A DNA stretch of 64,000 nucleotides from Phyllobacterium sp. YR531 (GCF_000282595.1 NZ_AKIZ01000001.1:62001-126000), one strand, 5' to 3'. Shown: positions 9,213-17,927, counted from the first letter of the stretch. The notes: generated by a model not told the origin, from the sequence alone. Program-made: numbers and translations.

Positions 9213-9791
9213 ATGAGCGACGGTCCGCATAAAAGCTTGCCTCTACGCCACGGATACCAACGTGTCGCAGCATGGGCGTTCAAACCAGCATTTGGCATTC
9301 AACAGGTCAGCGACGCGGCTGAAGCTGCCCTCATGCGTGACGTCAGGCTTGAGGTCGATCCGGCTTTGAAGCAGCTTGTCACTATCGCTGATGGTTGGGA
9401 TCTTCTCACGCTGGCCTCTTCCGCAAATGAACAACTCGACCGTCTTCGCGTCGATCCCTCTGTACAGCCTTTGGCAGCAAGCGCCATCGAGGCGACGCAA
9501 ATGGCTATCTCGGAAGGATACGCCGGATTGGCTGCTCTAGAGAAGGGCTTGGCCGCGTCGCTCGGCGAGCGACTGGCCGCCGGCGCTCGCGCGATGGAAG
9601 AGCATTACCTTGTAAAAGCGGGTCCAGGCGCCTGCCAGCAAATGCGCCGACGACTGGGAGAAACCATAGGCCAGATGATTGCCGGCGGAACGTTCGACCG
9701 TATGGCGAGGTCAATACTTGGCGATCGCACCGTAAACGTGACTAGATCACCAATGGTGTACGACGGCATCGATCAGGGGCCTCCGCTATGA
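9213..9791 (+). CDS. hypothetical protein, first gene of QueC-like/ImmA-IrrE/PIN operon
   Basis: A 192-residue, mostly helical, alanine-rich soluble protein with no signal peptide or membrane segment. The family was not recognised. The ATG is preceded by AAGGAG and a strong promoter. The stop overlaps the start of the QueC-like gene (ATGA at 9788), so the two are translationally coupled. By position it resembles the small partner (QatB) that accompanies QueC-like proteins in Qat anti-phage systems, but I see no sequence match to QatB and do not call it that. It could be the substrate or partner of the downstream PP-loop enzyme. Confidence 0.7.
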   Translation: MSDGPHKSLPLRHGYQRVAAWAFKPAFGIQQVSDAAEAALMRDVRLEVDPALKQLVTIADGWDLLTLASSANEQLDRLRVDPSVQPLAASAIEATQMAISEGYAGLAALEKGLAASLGERLAAGARAMEEHYLVKAGPGACQQMRRRLGETIGQMIAGGTFDRMARSILGDRTVNVTRSPMVYDGIDQGPPL

Positions 9792-11170
9792 GCGAATCCC
9801 GATTGGCAATACCTTTGATCCGTGTTGCGGTTGTGGAGCCAGGAGCTAAAGCTAAAGCAGCAGAAGGATGGCGCACGGCTGAAATCGGAAAGGCAATCGT
9901 TTTCAAGACGGAAGACCTGAACGACTATAGGACGAAAAACTGGGATAGCCGCGTTTATGACGCTATGCTCCTCATCGCTGCGGTCGAATATTGCGACAAG
10001 GCTTTGAAACGGCCAGGGTTCGGCTGGGCACGCCGAATTGAGCTGCAACTGCCCGTTCATGATACGTCGCGCTGGCAAAACCCACGCGTGATGGAATGTG
10101 TTGCCACCGCGTTGAAGTTCTTGACGGGGGATGAGTGGAAGCTGACTTTCACCGCCGCCAAGGCCAGTGTCGACAGCAATCTAGGACAACAGAGCTTGTT
10201 CGAGTGGGGAGATCCTGGCCGAACGATTACGCCTTTTAGCGATGGCTTGGACTCACGTGCTGTCTCGGCAATTCTTGGCGCTCAAGGCCGCTTCGATAGG
10301 CTGATCAGGGTTCGTGTCGGCTCGAAAGCCGACGATCGGCCTGTCCACGATCGCAAGAAGGTACCGTTTCTGAATATACCGTTCTCCGTCAACATGAAGC
10401 CGATCGGGATCAAAGAGTCGTCGGTGCGAAGCCGTGGATTCAAATTTACGCTGTTGAGTGCGTTGGCCGCATATCTCGTCGGAACCCATGACGTCGCTAT
10501 GCCGGAAAGCGGACAAGGTGCATTGGGACCGACCCTTATTCCGACCAGCCACGGCTATGAAGACTACCGCAATCACCCACGCTTCCTCCGAAAGATGGAG
10601 GACGTGGTTGAAGCGCTATTCGATTGTCCGATCCATTTTCGATTGCCGCAACTGTGGAAGACGAAGGGGCAGACCCTGGCAGAGTTCGCTGCGATCGCAT
10701 TCGAGCCAGATGAGTGGAACAAGACCCGCTCCTGCTGGCAGCAGAGCAGAAATTCTTCATTCGATAAAACGCGCAGGCATTGCGGTATATGCGCAGCGTG
10801 TATGCTTCGCCGGCTCAGTTTCCATTCTGCCGGTATTAACGAGCCAAAAGAGAACTACATTTGGGAAAATCTGCGGTCCGACCGTTTTGAGGACGGAGTG
10901 GTCCCGGGCTTCACGAAAGTGACCCGGGCAATGCAACGATACGGGATAGCCGGAGCGTTGCATCTTGATCATCTCGCCGAAATGCGCTCTTCCCCCCTCC
11001 ACCGCTCTCGCTTAAAGCGACACGCTTGGCAATTGGCAGAGCAGCTCCGAATGACGACAACTGAGGCCGAGGAGAAACTTTCCGGCCTACTGGAACAGCA
11101 TGACAAAGAATGGAAGGCGTTTATGAAGGATCTCGGGCCGAAATCATTTGTTTCCCAATGGTTGGCGTGA
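9788..11170 (+). CDS. QueC-like PP-loop ATPase
   Basis: A 460-residue protein with an adenine-nucleotide alpha-hydrolase (PP-loop) core related to 7-cyano-7-deazaguanine synthase QueC. The PP-loop reads FSDGLDSRAVSAIL (about residue 150), a variant of SGGLDS with Asp for the second Gly. A zinc-binding cluster appears as RRHCGICAACMLRRLSF (about 331-347), matching the QueC-type Cys site. QueC itself is about 230 residues, so both ends are extended. It sits between an unknown protein and regulatory/toxin-like genes, not in a queuosine pathway, so a defence role of the QatC or Cap9 kind is more likely than tRNA modification. Substrate unknown. Confidence 0.8.
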   Translation: MSESRLAIPLIRVAVVEPGAKAKAAEGWRTAEIGKAIVFKTEDLNDYRTKNWDSRVYDAMLLIAAVEYCDKALKRPGFGWARRIELQLPVHDTSRWQNPRVMECVATALKFLTGDEWKLTFTAAKASVDSNLGQQSLFEWGDPGRTITPFSDGLDSRAVSAILGAQGRFDRLIRVRVGSKADDRPVHDRKKVPFLNIPFSVNMKPIGIKESSVRSRGFKFTLLSALAAYLVGTHDVAMPESGQGALGPTLIPTSHGYEDYRNHPRFLRKMEDVVEALFDCPIHFRLPQLWKTKGQTLAEFAAIAFEPDEWNKTRSCWQQSRNSSFDKTRRHCGICAACMLRRLSFHSAGINEPKENYIWENLRSDRFEDGVVPGFTKVTRAMQRYGIAGALHLDHLAEMRSSPLHRSRLKRHAWQLAEQLRMTTTEAEEKLSGLLEQHDKEWKAFMKDLGPKSFVSQWLA

Positions 11171-11174
11171 CCTC

Positions 11175-12359
11175 ATGAGCGAGAGTCACGAACAGCTTAA
11201 CCGGGACCAGATCGGCGAACGCCTGCGTATCGCCCGCGAAAACGCGGCGAAGACGCAGGCGGACGCGGCAGCGGTAATTGGTGCAGCGCGTACCACCCTC
11301 GTTGCAATGGAGAAGGGCGCACGGCGGGTCAGAATTGGCGAACTCCAACAACTCGCGCAATTCTACGGCACGAGCGTCAATGCGCTGCTGCGCAGAGAAG
11401 CCGTTCACGTCGAGCTCACGCCCAAGTTCCGCAAGCTCGCCGATCATGACGAACCGGCCGTCAACACGGCTGCGGAACTGATGGCCCAGCTCGTCCGTGC
11501 GGATGTCGAGCTGGAAACGCTGCTCGGTATCGCCCATGTCCGAAACTTTCCGCCCGAGCGCGCGATCCTGGCGGGGGATGTCCGCGAGCAGGCGGAGCAG
11601 CATGCGCTGGAGCTGCGTCATTGGCTGGGGCTCGGACTGGCGCCGGTATCTGACATTGGAGCCGTTCTGGAAATGCAGATGGGCGTTCGCCTCTATGTCC
11701 GCCGCCTGCCCGGAAAAATTTCCGGACTGTTCGCGTTCGAAGAGTCTGTCGGCGCTTGCATCCTGCTGAACGCGAACCATCCTCTGGATCGACGAACCCA
11801 GACGGCAGCCCACGAGCTTGGCCATCTGGTCTCGACGCGTATGCAGGCTGAAGTCAGTGAGATCGACGAACTGGAAAGCTCGCGAGTGGAAAAATATGCC
11901 AATGCATTTGCACGTGGATTTCTTACTCCAGCTCAGGCCGTCCGGCAGAAATTCGAAGAGGTAACCGCCGGCGCTTCCAGTTTGACGCGCCGCCACGTAA
12001 TTGTTCTCGCGCATTTCTTCCACGTTTCGCGGGAGGCGATGGTGCGAAGGCTCGAAGAGCTGCAACTGACCAAACGTGGCACCTGGGACTGGTTCCAGGC
12101 AAATGGAAACATCACCGATGATCATGTCCGGCAGGTCTTCGGGGACGTGGCCCAAAATGACCGAATGAAGGATGACGCGGTGTTGCCAGTCCCTATCAGG
12201 ACCGGCCTCATGGCCTACCAGGCAGCCAAACGGGGCCTTCTGAGCGAAGGCCAGATTTCGAGAATGCTGCGTCTCGACCGTGTCACGGTGCGAGACATCC
12301 TGATGGATATCGATGCCGAAGAAAGTGGGGCCAATGCGGCAACCTCAATTCTTCGGTAA
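11175..12359 (+). CDS. XRE-family HTH / ImmA-IrrE metallopeptidase fusion
   Basis: A 394-residue protein. Residues about 10-65 form an XRE helix-turn-helix (LRIARENAAKTQADAAAVIG, then TTLVAMEKGARRVRIGELQQ). The middle carries an ImmA/IrrE (DUF955) zinc metallopeptidase with HExxH in TAAHELGHLVSTR and a later Glu-rich ESSRVEKYANAFARGFL. In known systems such proteins cleave or sense a repressor upon a stress signal. ATG 11175 starts four bases after the QueC-like stop. The C-terminal part ends in another HTH-like segment (GQISRMLRLDRVTVRDIL). It probably regulates this operon, maybe through the palindrome at 9164, and may act as antitoxin to the overlapping PIN protein. Confidence 0.85.
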   Translation: MSESHEQLNRDQIGERLRIARENAAKTQADAAAVIGAARTTLVAMEKGARRVRIGELQQLAQFYGTSVNALLRREAVHVELTPKFRKLADHDEPAVNTAAELMAQLVRADVELETLLGIAHVRNFPPERAILAGDVREQAEQHALELRHWLGLGLAPVSDIGAVLEMQMGVRLYVRRLPGKISGLFAFEESVGACILLNANHPLDRRTQTAAHELGHLVSTRMQAEVSEIDELESSRVEKYANAFARGFLTPAQAVRQKFEEVTAGASSLTRRHVIVLAHFFHVSREAMVRRLEELQLTKRGTWDWFQANGNITDDHVRQVFGDVAQNDRMKDDAVLPVPIRTGLMAYQAAKRGLLSEGQISRMLRLDRVTVRDILMDIDAEESGANAATSILR

Positions 12360-12954
12360 AATCTCGGCCCCACTTGTAGTGGATTCGAGTGTGATCATCA
12401 ACTTGAACGCAACAGGCCGGGCCTCCGATATCGTTCGCGCATTCGATGTGACGCTCTGCGCGAGCACGGTCGTGCGGGATGAGCTTATGATTGACCGCTT
12501 CAACGGTAGGGACGACGCGGGCCTGGCGCGCGCACTGGCTGACGAACGACTTCTCGAATTCATCCCTTTCGATCATGACGGCGAGCTCATATTCGCCGGC
12601 CTTGTCAGCGGGCCTGCTGATCAGACGTTGGACGATGGTGAGGCTGCAACCCTCGCGCTCGGTGCGGTGCACGCTCGAACGGTCGTCATTGACGAACGCA
12701 AAGCGCTCAGGATTGCGGCGGATCGTTTTGCTGCGATGCAAGTGATTTCGACCGCCGATATCCTGTGTTCGGATCTAATTCTGTCTGCCTTTGGGCGTGA
12801 ACAAGTCGCCGACCTTGTATTCAACGGCCTTACCGGAGCCAGGATGGGCATTCCCGAGCGCCATCATGGTTTCGTTTCCGATTTACTCGGGCCACGAACT
12901 GCAGCCTGCCGAAGTCTTCCGGCGTCATTGCGTCCGATTGCCGGGAGCGAGTGA
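12313..12954 (+). CDS. PIN-domain protein (predicted ribonuclease)
   Basis: A 213-residue PIN-domain protein. The first acidic residue lies in PLVVDSSVIINL, and later acidic positions appear in TLDDGEAATLALG and TVVIDERKALRIA, the usual order for the PIN metal site. PIN proteins are often RNases and toxins. The gene overlaps the XRE-ImmA/IrrE gene by 47 bases at the ATG 12313 start (ATG 12334 is an alternative), indicating close coupling. Fused or adjacent XRE/ImmA-IrrE and PIN genes form toxin-antitoxin-like pairs elsewhere, so it is the probable effector of this operon. RNA target unknown. Confidence 0.8.
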   Translation: MPKKVGPMRQPQFFGKISAPLVVDSSVIINLNATGRASDIVRAFDVTLCASTVVRDELMIDRFNGRDDAGLARALADERLLEFIPFDHDGELIFAGLVSGPADQTLDDGEAATLALGAVHARTVVIDERKALRIAADRFAAMQVISTADILCSDLILSAFGREQVADLVFNGLTGARMGIPERHHGFVSDLLGPRTAACRSLPASLRPIAGSE

Positions 12955-12995
12955 GCAGCGCAGGTCTGAATCGGGCACGGTCTGCGAGCACTCCG

Positions 12996-13304
12996 CTATC
13001 CCTGTTCGCCCAGCAATTCAAGGGCCTTCCGCGCAAAGTTCGGCGTGGTGACGGCAAGTCTTGCAAGCAGCTCCGCCGTGGTCAGTGTGGGCTTCCTATA
13101 GCCGCTGGCTTGCCTATGCAGGATGTCGCTCACCTTCGACGGGGTTGCATTGAACAGGGCGCATAGAAACTCGTCAGGATGCGCCGCGTCGATACCAGTC
13201 GGGAGATTATAGAAGTCCCGGGTGTTCGCAGTGACGATCGCAACCGCGCCCGACGCTGCGGCGGCCGTCGCGACCTGGGTGGCAAGCGTTAGACCCTCTC
13301 TCTG
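12996..13304 (-). pseudogene. VapC-like PIN protein, C-terminal remnant
   Basis: About 100 codons in the frame downstream of dinB. They read AVAIVTANTRDFYNLP, then AAHPDEFLCALFNATPSKV and a helical end EQG before TAG. TxNxRDF followed by HPDEFL is the conserved C-terminal half of the VapC-like PIN family. No start codon exists, because the frame begins right after the dinB stop (TAA), so the N-terminal half was lost, probably when dinB was joined here. No antitoxin partner is seen. Confidence 0.65.
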
Positions 13305-13307
13305 AAA

Positions 13308-14369
13308 TTAAAGAGCAAGATCAAGCTGAGAATTGCGATCTGCTTTCTCCAGACCTCCGAGGCTGACACCGAGTAGTCGGATTCCCTTTCTTGTCGGAAA
13401 TACGGATTGGAGCAAAGGCTCAAGTATTATCCAGACAGAGGCTTCGGTGCGACTGGCTGCCGGCGAAGTGCGGCTGCGGGTAATCGTCTGAAAATCGAAA
13501 TACTTGACCTTCAGCGTGACAGTCTTGGCGCCGGTGTCATTGTTGCTGCAGAACTGGCACACCTTGGATACGAGTGGATGCAATTGCTCGCGCGCGGTCT
13601 CGAGTTCAAAAACGTCTTCAGGAAAAGTATCCTCGGCGCCGATCGATTTCCTCTTTCGATCAGGCTGCACGTCCCGGTTATCGATCCCGCGGGCGATACC
13701 ATAGAAGTACGCGCCTGCCTTGCCGAAATGCTGTGACAGGAACTCAAACGACCGCTGTTTCAAATCCGCGCCGGTTTCTATCCCCAGCTGATGCATTTTC
13801 TCGGCGGTTGCGGGGCCGACACCATGGAATTTCTTGACGGGGAGTCGCTGAATGAATGAGGGCCCGGTCTTTGGCGGAATGACGGCCTGCCCATTCGGTT
13901 TGTTGAGGTCACTCGCTATTTTTGCCAGAAACTTGTTGTAAGAGATGCCGGCTGAAGCCGTCAGGCCAGTTACGGCCAGTATCCTTGCTCGAATCTCCGA
14001 GGCGATCTCAGTCGCGATCTCCATTCCCTTGAGGTTCTCAGTGACATCAAGATAGGCCTCGTCGAGCGACAGGGGTTCAACAAGCGGTGTGTAGTCGCAG
14101 AAAATCTCTCTGATTTGCTGTGACACATCGCGATAAACTTCCAGCCGGGGCTTGACGAATATAAGGCTTGGGCATTTACGAGCCGCAGTGACAGAAGGCA
14201 TTGCCGAGTGGACACCAAACTTGCGTGCCTCATAGCTCGCGGTCGTTAGAACTCCGCGCGCGCCCGAGCCCCCCACAGCGATCGGAAGGCCGCGCAATGC
14301 CGGATTGTCTCGTTGTTCTACTGACGCATAAAAGGCGTCCATATCTATATGAATAATCTTTCTTAACAT
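13308..14369 (-). CDS. dinB: DNA polymerase IV (Y-family)
   Basis: Error-prone translesion polymerase of 353 residues. Catalytic motifs are visible: IIHIDMDAFYASVEQRD at the N-terminus (Asp metal ligand), YEARKFGVHSAMP, and the SLDEAYLDVT acidic pair. A thumb with GVGPATAEKMHQLGI and a little-finger region follow. ATG 14369 is the canonical start; the frame stays open 21 codons upstream. A LexA-type direct repeat at 14416-14430 just ahead indicates SOS control. The usual C-terminal clamp-binding peptide is not obvious in the end EKADRNSQLDLAL, although QLDLAL fits a QLxLF-like clamp motif. Confidence 0.95.
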   Translation of the reverse strand: MLRKIIHIDMDAFYASVEQRDNPALRGLPIAVGGSGARGVLTTASYEARKFGVHSAMPSVTAARKCPSLIFVKPRLEVYRDVSQQIREIFCDYTPLVEPLSLDEAYLDVTENLKGMEIATEIASEIRARILAVTGLTASAGISYNKFLAKIASDLNKPNGQAVIPPKTGPSFIQRLPVKKFHGVGPATAEKMHQLGIETGADLKQRSFEFLSQHFGKAGAYFYGIARGIDNRDVQPDRKRKSIGAEDTFPEDVFELETAREQLHPLVSKVCQFCSNNDTGAKTVTLKVKYFDFQTITRSRTSPAASRTEASVWIILEPLLQSVFPTRKGIRLLGVSLGGLEKADRNSQLDLAL

Positions 14370-14415
14370 CTGGAAAGCCTGAAGAGGTATATTCGCAGAG
14401 ACGCTAGCACGAAAA

Positions 14416-14430
14416 GAACAAAAATAGAAC
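14416..14430 (-). promoter_or_regulatory. SOS box (LexA operator, GTTC-N7-GTTC)
   Basis: GAAC at 14416-14419 and GAAC at 14427-14430 are separated by seven bases; on the minus strand this reads GTTC-N7-GTTC, the alphaproteobacterial LexA operator. It lies 47 bases upstream of the dinB start, a suitable place for repression of this damage-inducible polymerase. Confidence 0.8.
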
Positions 14431-14439
14431 ATCTGGTTT

Positions 14440-14702
14440 GTGAAAAGATTTGCTTTGGGCCGTCGAGAACTGGACGTTGGAGCGCCACTCTATACCCGCT
14501 GCGACTTTCTCTGCCACTGCAAGCAACCATCAGCAGTACGTTTGCCGCTAGTCATTCGCGATGCGGTTTTGAAAGGTATTGTGGAGCCAACTTGTTTGAT
14601 TCGACAAAGTTCAAGCGCCGGTTTCCCGAATTCGATGTGACCACATATCACGAGGACGTGGAGCTTATCCGTCGGGAATGGCCGAGCGAATCGACGTCAT
14701 AA
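14440..14702 (+). pseudogene. possible NAD-dependent epimerase-like remnant, frameshifted
   Basis: A first frame from ATG 14440 (MKRFALGRRELDVGAPLYTR to DAVLKGIV) is continued by a second frame from about 14586 reading ANLFDSTKFKRRFPEFDVTT and then EDVELIRREWPSE to a TAA at 14700. The second part resembles the C-terminus of NAD-dependent epimerase/dehydratases, where a DxxKxxxxFP motif is common. One frameshift near 14580 separates the parts. Identification is weak, and the gene would be truncated in any case. Confidence 0.3.
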
Positions 14703-15102
14703 AATAGCAGCTATATGGTCAGCATGGCAGCTTATCGACATACGCCTCGCCCCTTCATCGACATTCCTGACAGCTGAGCACCCCGGCAGCTTTCGGCAAC
14801 CATCGAAGCCCGGCGTCGGTCGATTCGATGGCGCAAAATAGCCGCCGTACTTTGGCCCTCTTCCGTTCTTTTCTCGCCAAATCCACACTCTGTTCTAGAA
14901 GTTACCATTGAATAGGCGAAACAAAGCAGGCCCTTAGTCGGGATTGCAGACATAGGCGCTACAATTAAAAATGCCTGAAAATAGCCTACTATCGGCATTT
15001 TCAAAGGAACATTTTGCGATGCCGGTGAGATCAATCGTTAAGCTGATTCGAATCCGAGATTCTGGCAGGGGCATGTGATCGTGAAACTGGTGAGCAACAC
15101 AA

Positions 15103-15288
15103 TGGGAAACGCGTCTTGCTTGGAAAGATATCTACGAGCCGGCAAAAGGCGAGCCATTGTTGACGGGCGACGAACACTCGGAGATAGGCTGGTTTGATAT
15201 TGAACAGGCCATTGCTCTCGAAAATCTGGCACTGGACGGGTATCGGCATTTATTTCGTAAATTGCCAACGGTCGGATTCTTGCCCTGA
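15103..15288 (+). pseudogene. NUDIX hydrolase, C-terminal remnant
   Basis: The frame reads WKDIYEPAKGEPLLTGDEHS, then EIGWFDIEQAIALENLALDG and YRHLFRKL before TGA. Glu-His-x-Glu-Ile-x-Trp-Phe followed by a helix is typical of the end of NUDIX hydrolases acting on nucleotides. The Nudix box itself (GX5EX7REUXEEXGU) is missing upstream, so this is a non-functional 3' fragment. Confidence 0.45.
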
Positions 15289-15599
15289 CATTCGGTGTGG
15301 TATTGGTAAATACCGGCTGCAACCAGTTCGGCGAGTATTGGAATCGTCTGGCTATCAGCATTGAGATTATGATCATCAAGATGGGTTAGAAGGGTCGCCA
15401 AGCGCGCAATGTCGTACTCGACCTGATGAAGAACCTGCCCGCAAGAGGCATTCCTCTACCCGTGGCGGATCGTTGATTGCAGTCAGTGCTGTCGCAGTGC
15501 CGTTAGCGGCTTGTACCGAGTTCCGCCAACGGCGGAATCTTCTGCGCGTCGGCGTTGAGACCCATTGGGTCGCCGAGATATCCGCGGCCTTTGATGCAG
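15289..15599. other. intergenic region without recognised gene
   Basis: Short open frames exist on both strands but none has a ribosome site plus a recognisable protein. It lies between two remnants and is best read as eroded DNA. Confidence 0.4.
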
Positions 15600-15785
15600 C
15601 TACGTTTTGGGATCGCTCTCCGCTTCCACGGTCTCCGTATTCTCTAACGCAGATTCGGAAGCTTTCTGGACGGCCTTCGTCGCGCTTTGGAGAACGTGTG
15701 GCTCCCAGATCGGGACATTCACCGTTTTGACGGTGCGGCGTCCATTTCGTTTAGTTTCGACAGTGAAGGACTTGGTAAGTTTCAT
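15600..15785 (-). CDS. small hypothetical basic protein
   Basis: A 61-residue reading frame beginning MKLTKSFTVETKRNGRR and ending in an acidic tail (TVEAESDPKT). Small rhizobial proteins opening with a SFTVEVKR-like phrase are common beside plasmid and transposon genes, which is why I retain it. The ribosome site is weak and there is no neighbour in the same direction within 400 bases. Function unknown. Confidence 0.4.
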   Translation of the reverse strand: MKLTKSFTVETKRNGRRTVKTVNVPIWEPHVLQSATKAVQKASESALENTETVEAESDPKT

Positions 15786-16192
15786 GGACTTTTGCTTGGA
15801 GATGATAGGGGATGACTGACTATAACGCTTTTACCGCTCGGGCAAAACCTTTCCTCAAAATTCTTTTCTGCGGACTGTGTCACGGCATAGAGGGGTAGAA
15901 ATTGAGAGAGAGTTAGAACTCGGACTACAAATGTTCGATCCCATACGGCCTTCATGATGGCTAGGATGGAGACCCGTGATCTTGGCCGTTGCCTTGACAC
16001 ACAGAAAACCGAGTGACGGTTCATCGGTGAAAAAGTCTGCCATCTATGATCATTGGGCTCGTCATGATCAACGCCATTCCGGCAAACTCGAACGGATCCG
16101 ACCTCTCACCGAGGAATACTCAATACGACCGGAGAACGAATTGCGGATGCTGGCCTCTGGAGAAGTTGCCGTATGGTACTAAGAGGGCAAAC
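15786..16192. other. intergenic region without recognised gene
   Basis: About 400 bases between the small protein and the acetyltransferase. Open frames here (for example minus-strand codons starting at 16043) match no family I know. No clear terminator or promoter was seen. Confidence 0.4.
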
Positions 16193-16665
16193 TCAATCGT
16201 CCGCGCGCGTTTCCGATACCAGACGGGACATCTGCACGAATGTCGTGCCGAACCCCATGTGTTGGTAGAAAGACTGTGCGGCGATATTTTGAGCGGAGAC
16301 GTTCAGGCAAACCATGTCAACGTCCTGTTGAGGCAGCCATTCCAGCATGTGGTTCACAAGCGCCGTGCCATAGCCCTGTCGCCGTTTCGCTTCATCCACG
16401 CCAATGGCCATGATGAAAGCGAATTTGCGAAAGCGTGCGTTCTTTTGGCCTGATACGTCAACAATCCTGACGGCATTCATCCCGACGATCTGATCATCTT
16501 CCTCGATCAGAAAGGTCGTGCAGTCGCGAACAATCCCGAGCAATTCCTCTTCCCCCCCATTTCTGCGTCGGCGGTTGTGGCGGCGACTGAACCGATCTGT
16601 CGAAGCAGGCGCACTATTGCGTGAGTGTCGTGTTCGTCTGCTGTGCGAATTCGAAAAGATGGCAT
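16193..16665 (-). pseudogene. GNAT N-acetyltransferase with poly-G frameshift
   Basis: A GNAT-fold acetyltransferase. The N-terminal frame starts at ATG 16665, after GGTGAG, and reads MPSFRIRTADEHDTHAIVRL to ADAEM. The remainder lies in another frame: EEELLGIVRDCTTFLIEEDD, IVGMNAVRIV, the acetyl-CoA loop RRQGYGTALVNHML, and the end SAQNIAAQSFYQHMGF. The switch falls at a run of seven G (seven C on the plus strand, 16552-16558). One extra G would restore a single frame, so this is either a phase-variable tract, a true mutation or a read error. Substrate unknown. Confidence 0.7.
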
Positions 16666-16937
16666 TTGTTCTCACCAACCGCGGCACTTTGCGCAGTTGC
16701 AGCCGTCTGACCGGCAGGTCATCACTACAGTAGTCAAATGGAGTTCGATGGAGCGAATGCAAAGACCTATCGGACCTGTGTGGCGCGATGGAAGAACAGA
16801 TGTTGCGCGCAGTCCAGGAGTTCTGCGAACCGGATCTCGGGTGTTTTGATGATGCGAACTACGACGAACTCCACAAAGCTTTACTTATTATCGCCACAGA
16901 CAGCCAACTAAACAACGGCCTATCCATTTTACCTCGT

Positions 16938-17207
16938 ATGGACATGCGTCTTATTCTCGATCTTGCCATCACGCACATCGCTGGACGCGGTCGGCAAACT
17001 CTGGTCGCCATTGTTGGCGTTGCGGTAGGGGTTGGCTTTTCGATCGCCATGGCGGCGCTGATGCAGGGCGGCCACGATGATTTCGTTGAACAGCTTATCA
17101 ACGCCATGCCGCATGTAGAGATCAGCGATGAGCATCGCACGTCACCGCTGCTCTCGCGACTGGTGTGCTTGCCGGACAAGAGGAAGGCGCGAAAGCGCTT
17201 GACATAA
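16938..17207 (+). pseudogene. FtsX/LolC-like ABC transporter permease, N-terminal fragment
   Basis: From ATG 16938 the frame reads MDMRLILDLAITHIAGRGRQ, then a membrane helix TLVAIVGVAVGVGFSIAMAAL and QGGHDDFVEQLINAMPHVEIS. This is the first transmembrane helix and start of the periplasmic loop of a MacB/LolC-type permease, normally about 400 residues. It breaks off after about 65 residues into unrelated sequence (CLPDKRKARKRLT). The break lies about 80 bases before darT, so insertion of the darTG module is a likely cause. Confidence 0.6.
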
Positions 17208-17291
17208 ACACGGGGAATAGAGAAGCAGACCAAATTCCCACTGTGGCTTTGTGTGCTTGCCGCTACGCATTGGATAAGCTAGCGTCGTAGT

Positions 17292-17927
17292 ATGACAGAC
17301 GCTCTCCTGACCCGCGAAAAGGCACTCATTTTTCGAATAGTCCACAAGGACAATATCGGTCAGGTGCTCAAGAATGGATGCCATTGCAGAAGCACAGTGG
17401 CAGGTAAGGCGTCATATATAGAAATTGGAAATCAAGAGCTTATCGAAAAGCGGACGCAACGGGCCGTGCCTTGCGAACCAGGCGGGACTCTCAGCGATTA
17501 TGTACCGTTCTATTTTACCCCATTCACGCCGATGCTTTATAATATTAAGACTGGGTATGGCGTTCCAAAAAAACCGATCTCAGACATCGTAATTCTCGTC
17601 TCGTCGTTGCCGTATTTGCAGGAGCAAGATATTCAATTCGTTTTCAGCGATCGTCATGCGTATCTACGGACCGCGCAATTTTCGAACGATATTGATGATC
17701 TTGATCGAATTATATGGCCTGTACTCCAGGCACGAGACTTCAAAAAGGATGATGCGGATAAATTCGAAAAATACCAAGCTGAAGCTCTTGTGCACAAGCA
17801 CCTACCGGTCAGCGCCTTGAAAGGCATCGTGTGCTACAATACTGATACCAAGGATGAAGTCGCGGACCTTGCTGACAGGCACGACGCAAACGTGAAAATC
17901 ATCGCGCAGAAGAAATGGTTCCTATGA
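17292..17927 (+). CDS. darT: DarT ssDNA ADP-ribosyltransferase toxin
   Basis: A 211-residue DUF4433 toxin that, in characterised homologues, transfers ADP-ribose from NAD+ to single-stranded DNA and blocks replication. Family landmarks are ALIFRIVHKDNIGQVLKNG at the N-terminus, YVPFYFTPFTPMLYNI in the middle and FSDRHAYLRTAQFSNDI. The catalytic Glu is in YQAEALVHKHLP (about residue 164). The stop overlaps the darG start (ATGA), giving tight coupling of toxin and antitoxin. Codon and base composition are more AT-rich than the catabolic genes, consistent with acquisition as a mobile module. Confidence 0.93.
   Translation: MTDALLTREKALIFRIVHKDNIGQVLKNGCHCRSTVAGKASYIEIGNQELIEKRTQRAVPCEPGGTLSDYVPFYFTPFTPMLYNIKTGYGVPKKPISDIVILVSSLPYLQEQDIQFVFSDRHAYLRTAQFSNDIDDLDRIIWPVLQARDFKKDDADKFEKYQAEALVHKHLPVSALKGIVCYNTDTKDEVADLADRHDANVKIIAQKKWFL

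Noticed and set aside
9213-11170. Calling these two genes QatB and QatC
   Set aside because: The QueC-like protein fits broadly, but QatA and QatD are absent and the first protein shows no QatB pattern I can recognise.
11121-12155. 344-codon minus-strand open frame
   Set aside because: Antisense of the XRE-ImmA/IrrE gene, which has HTH and HExxH motifs; the shadow has none.
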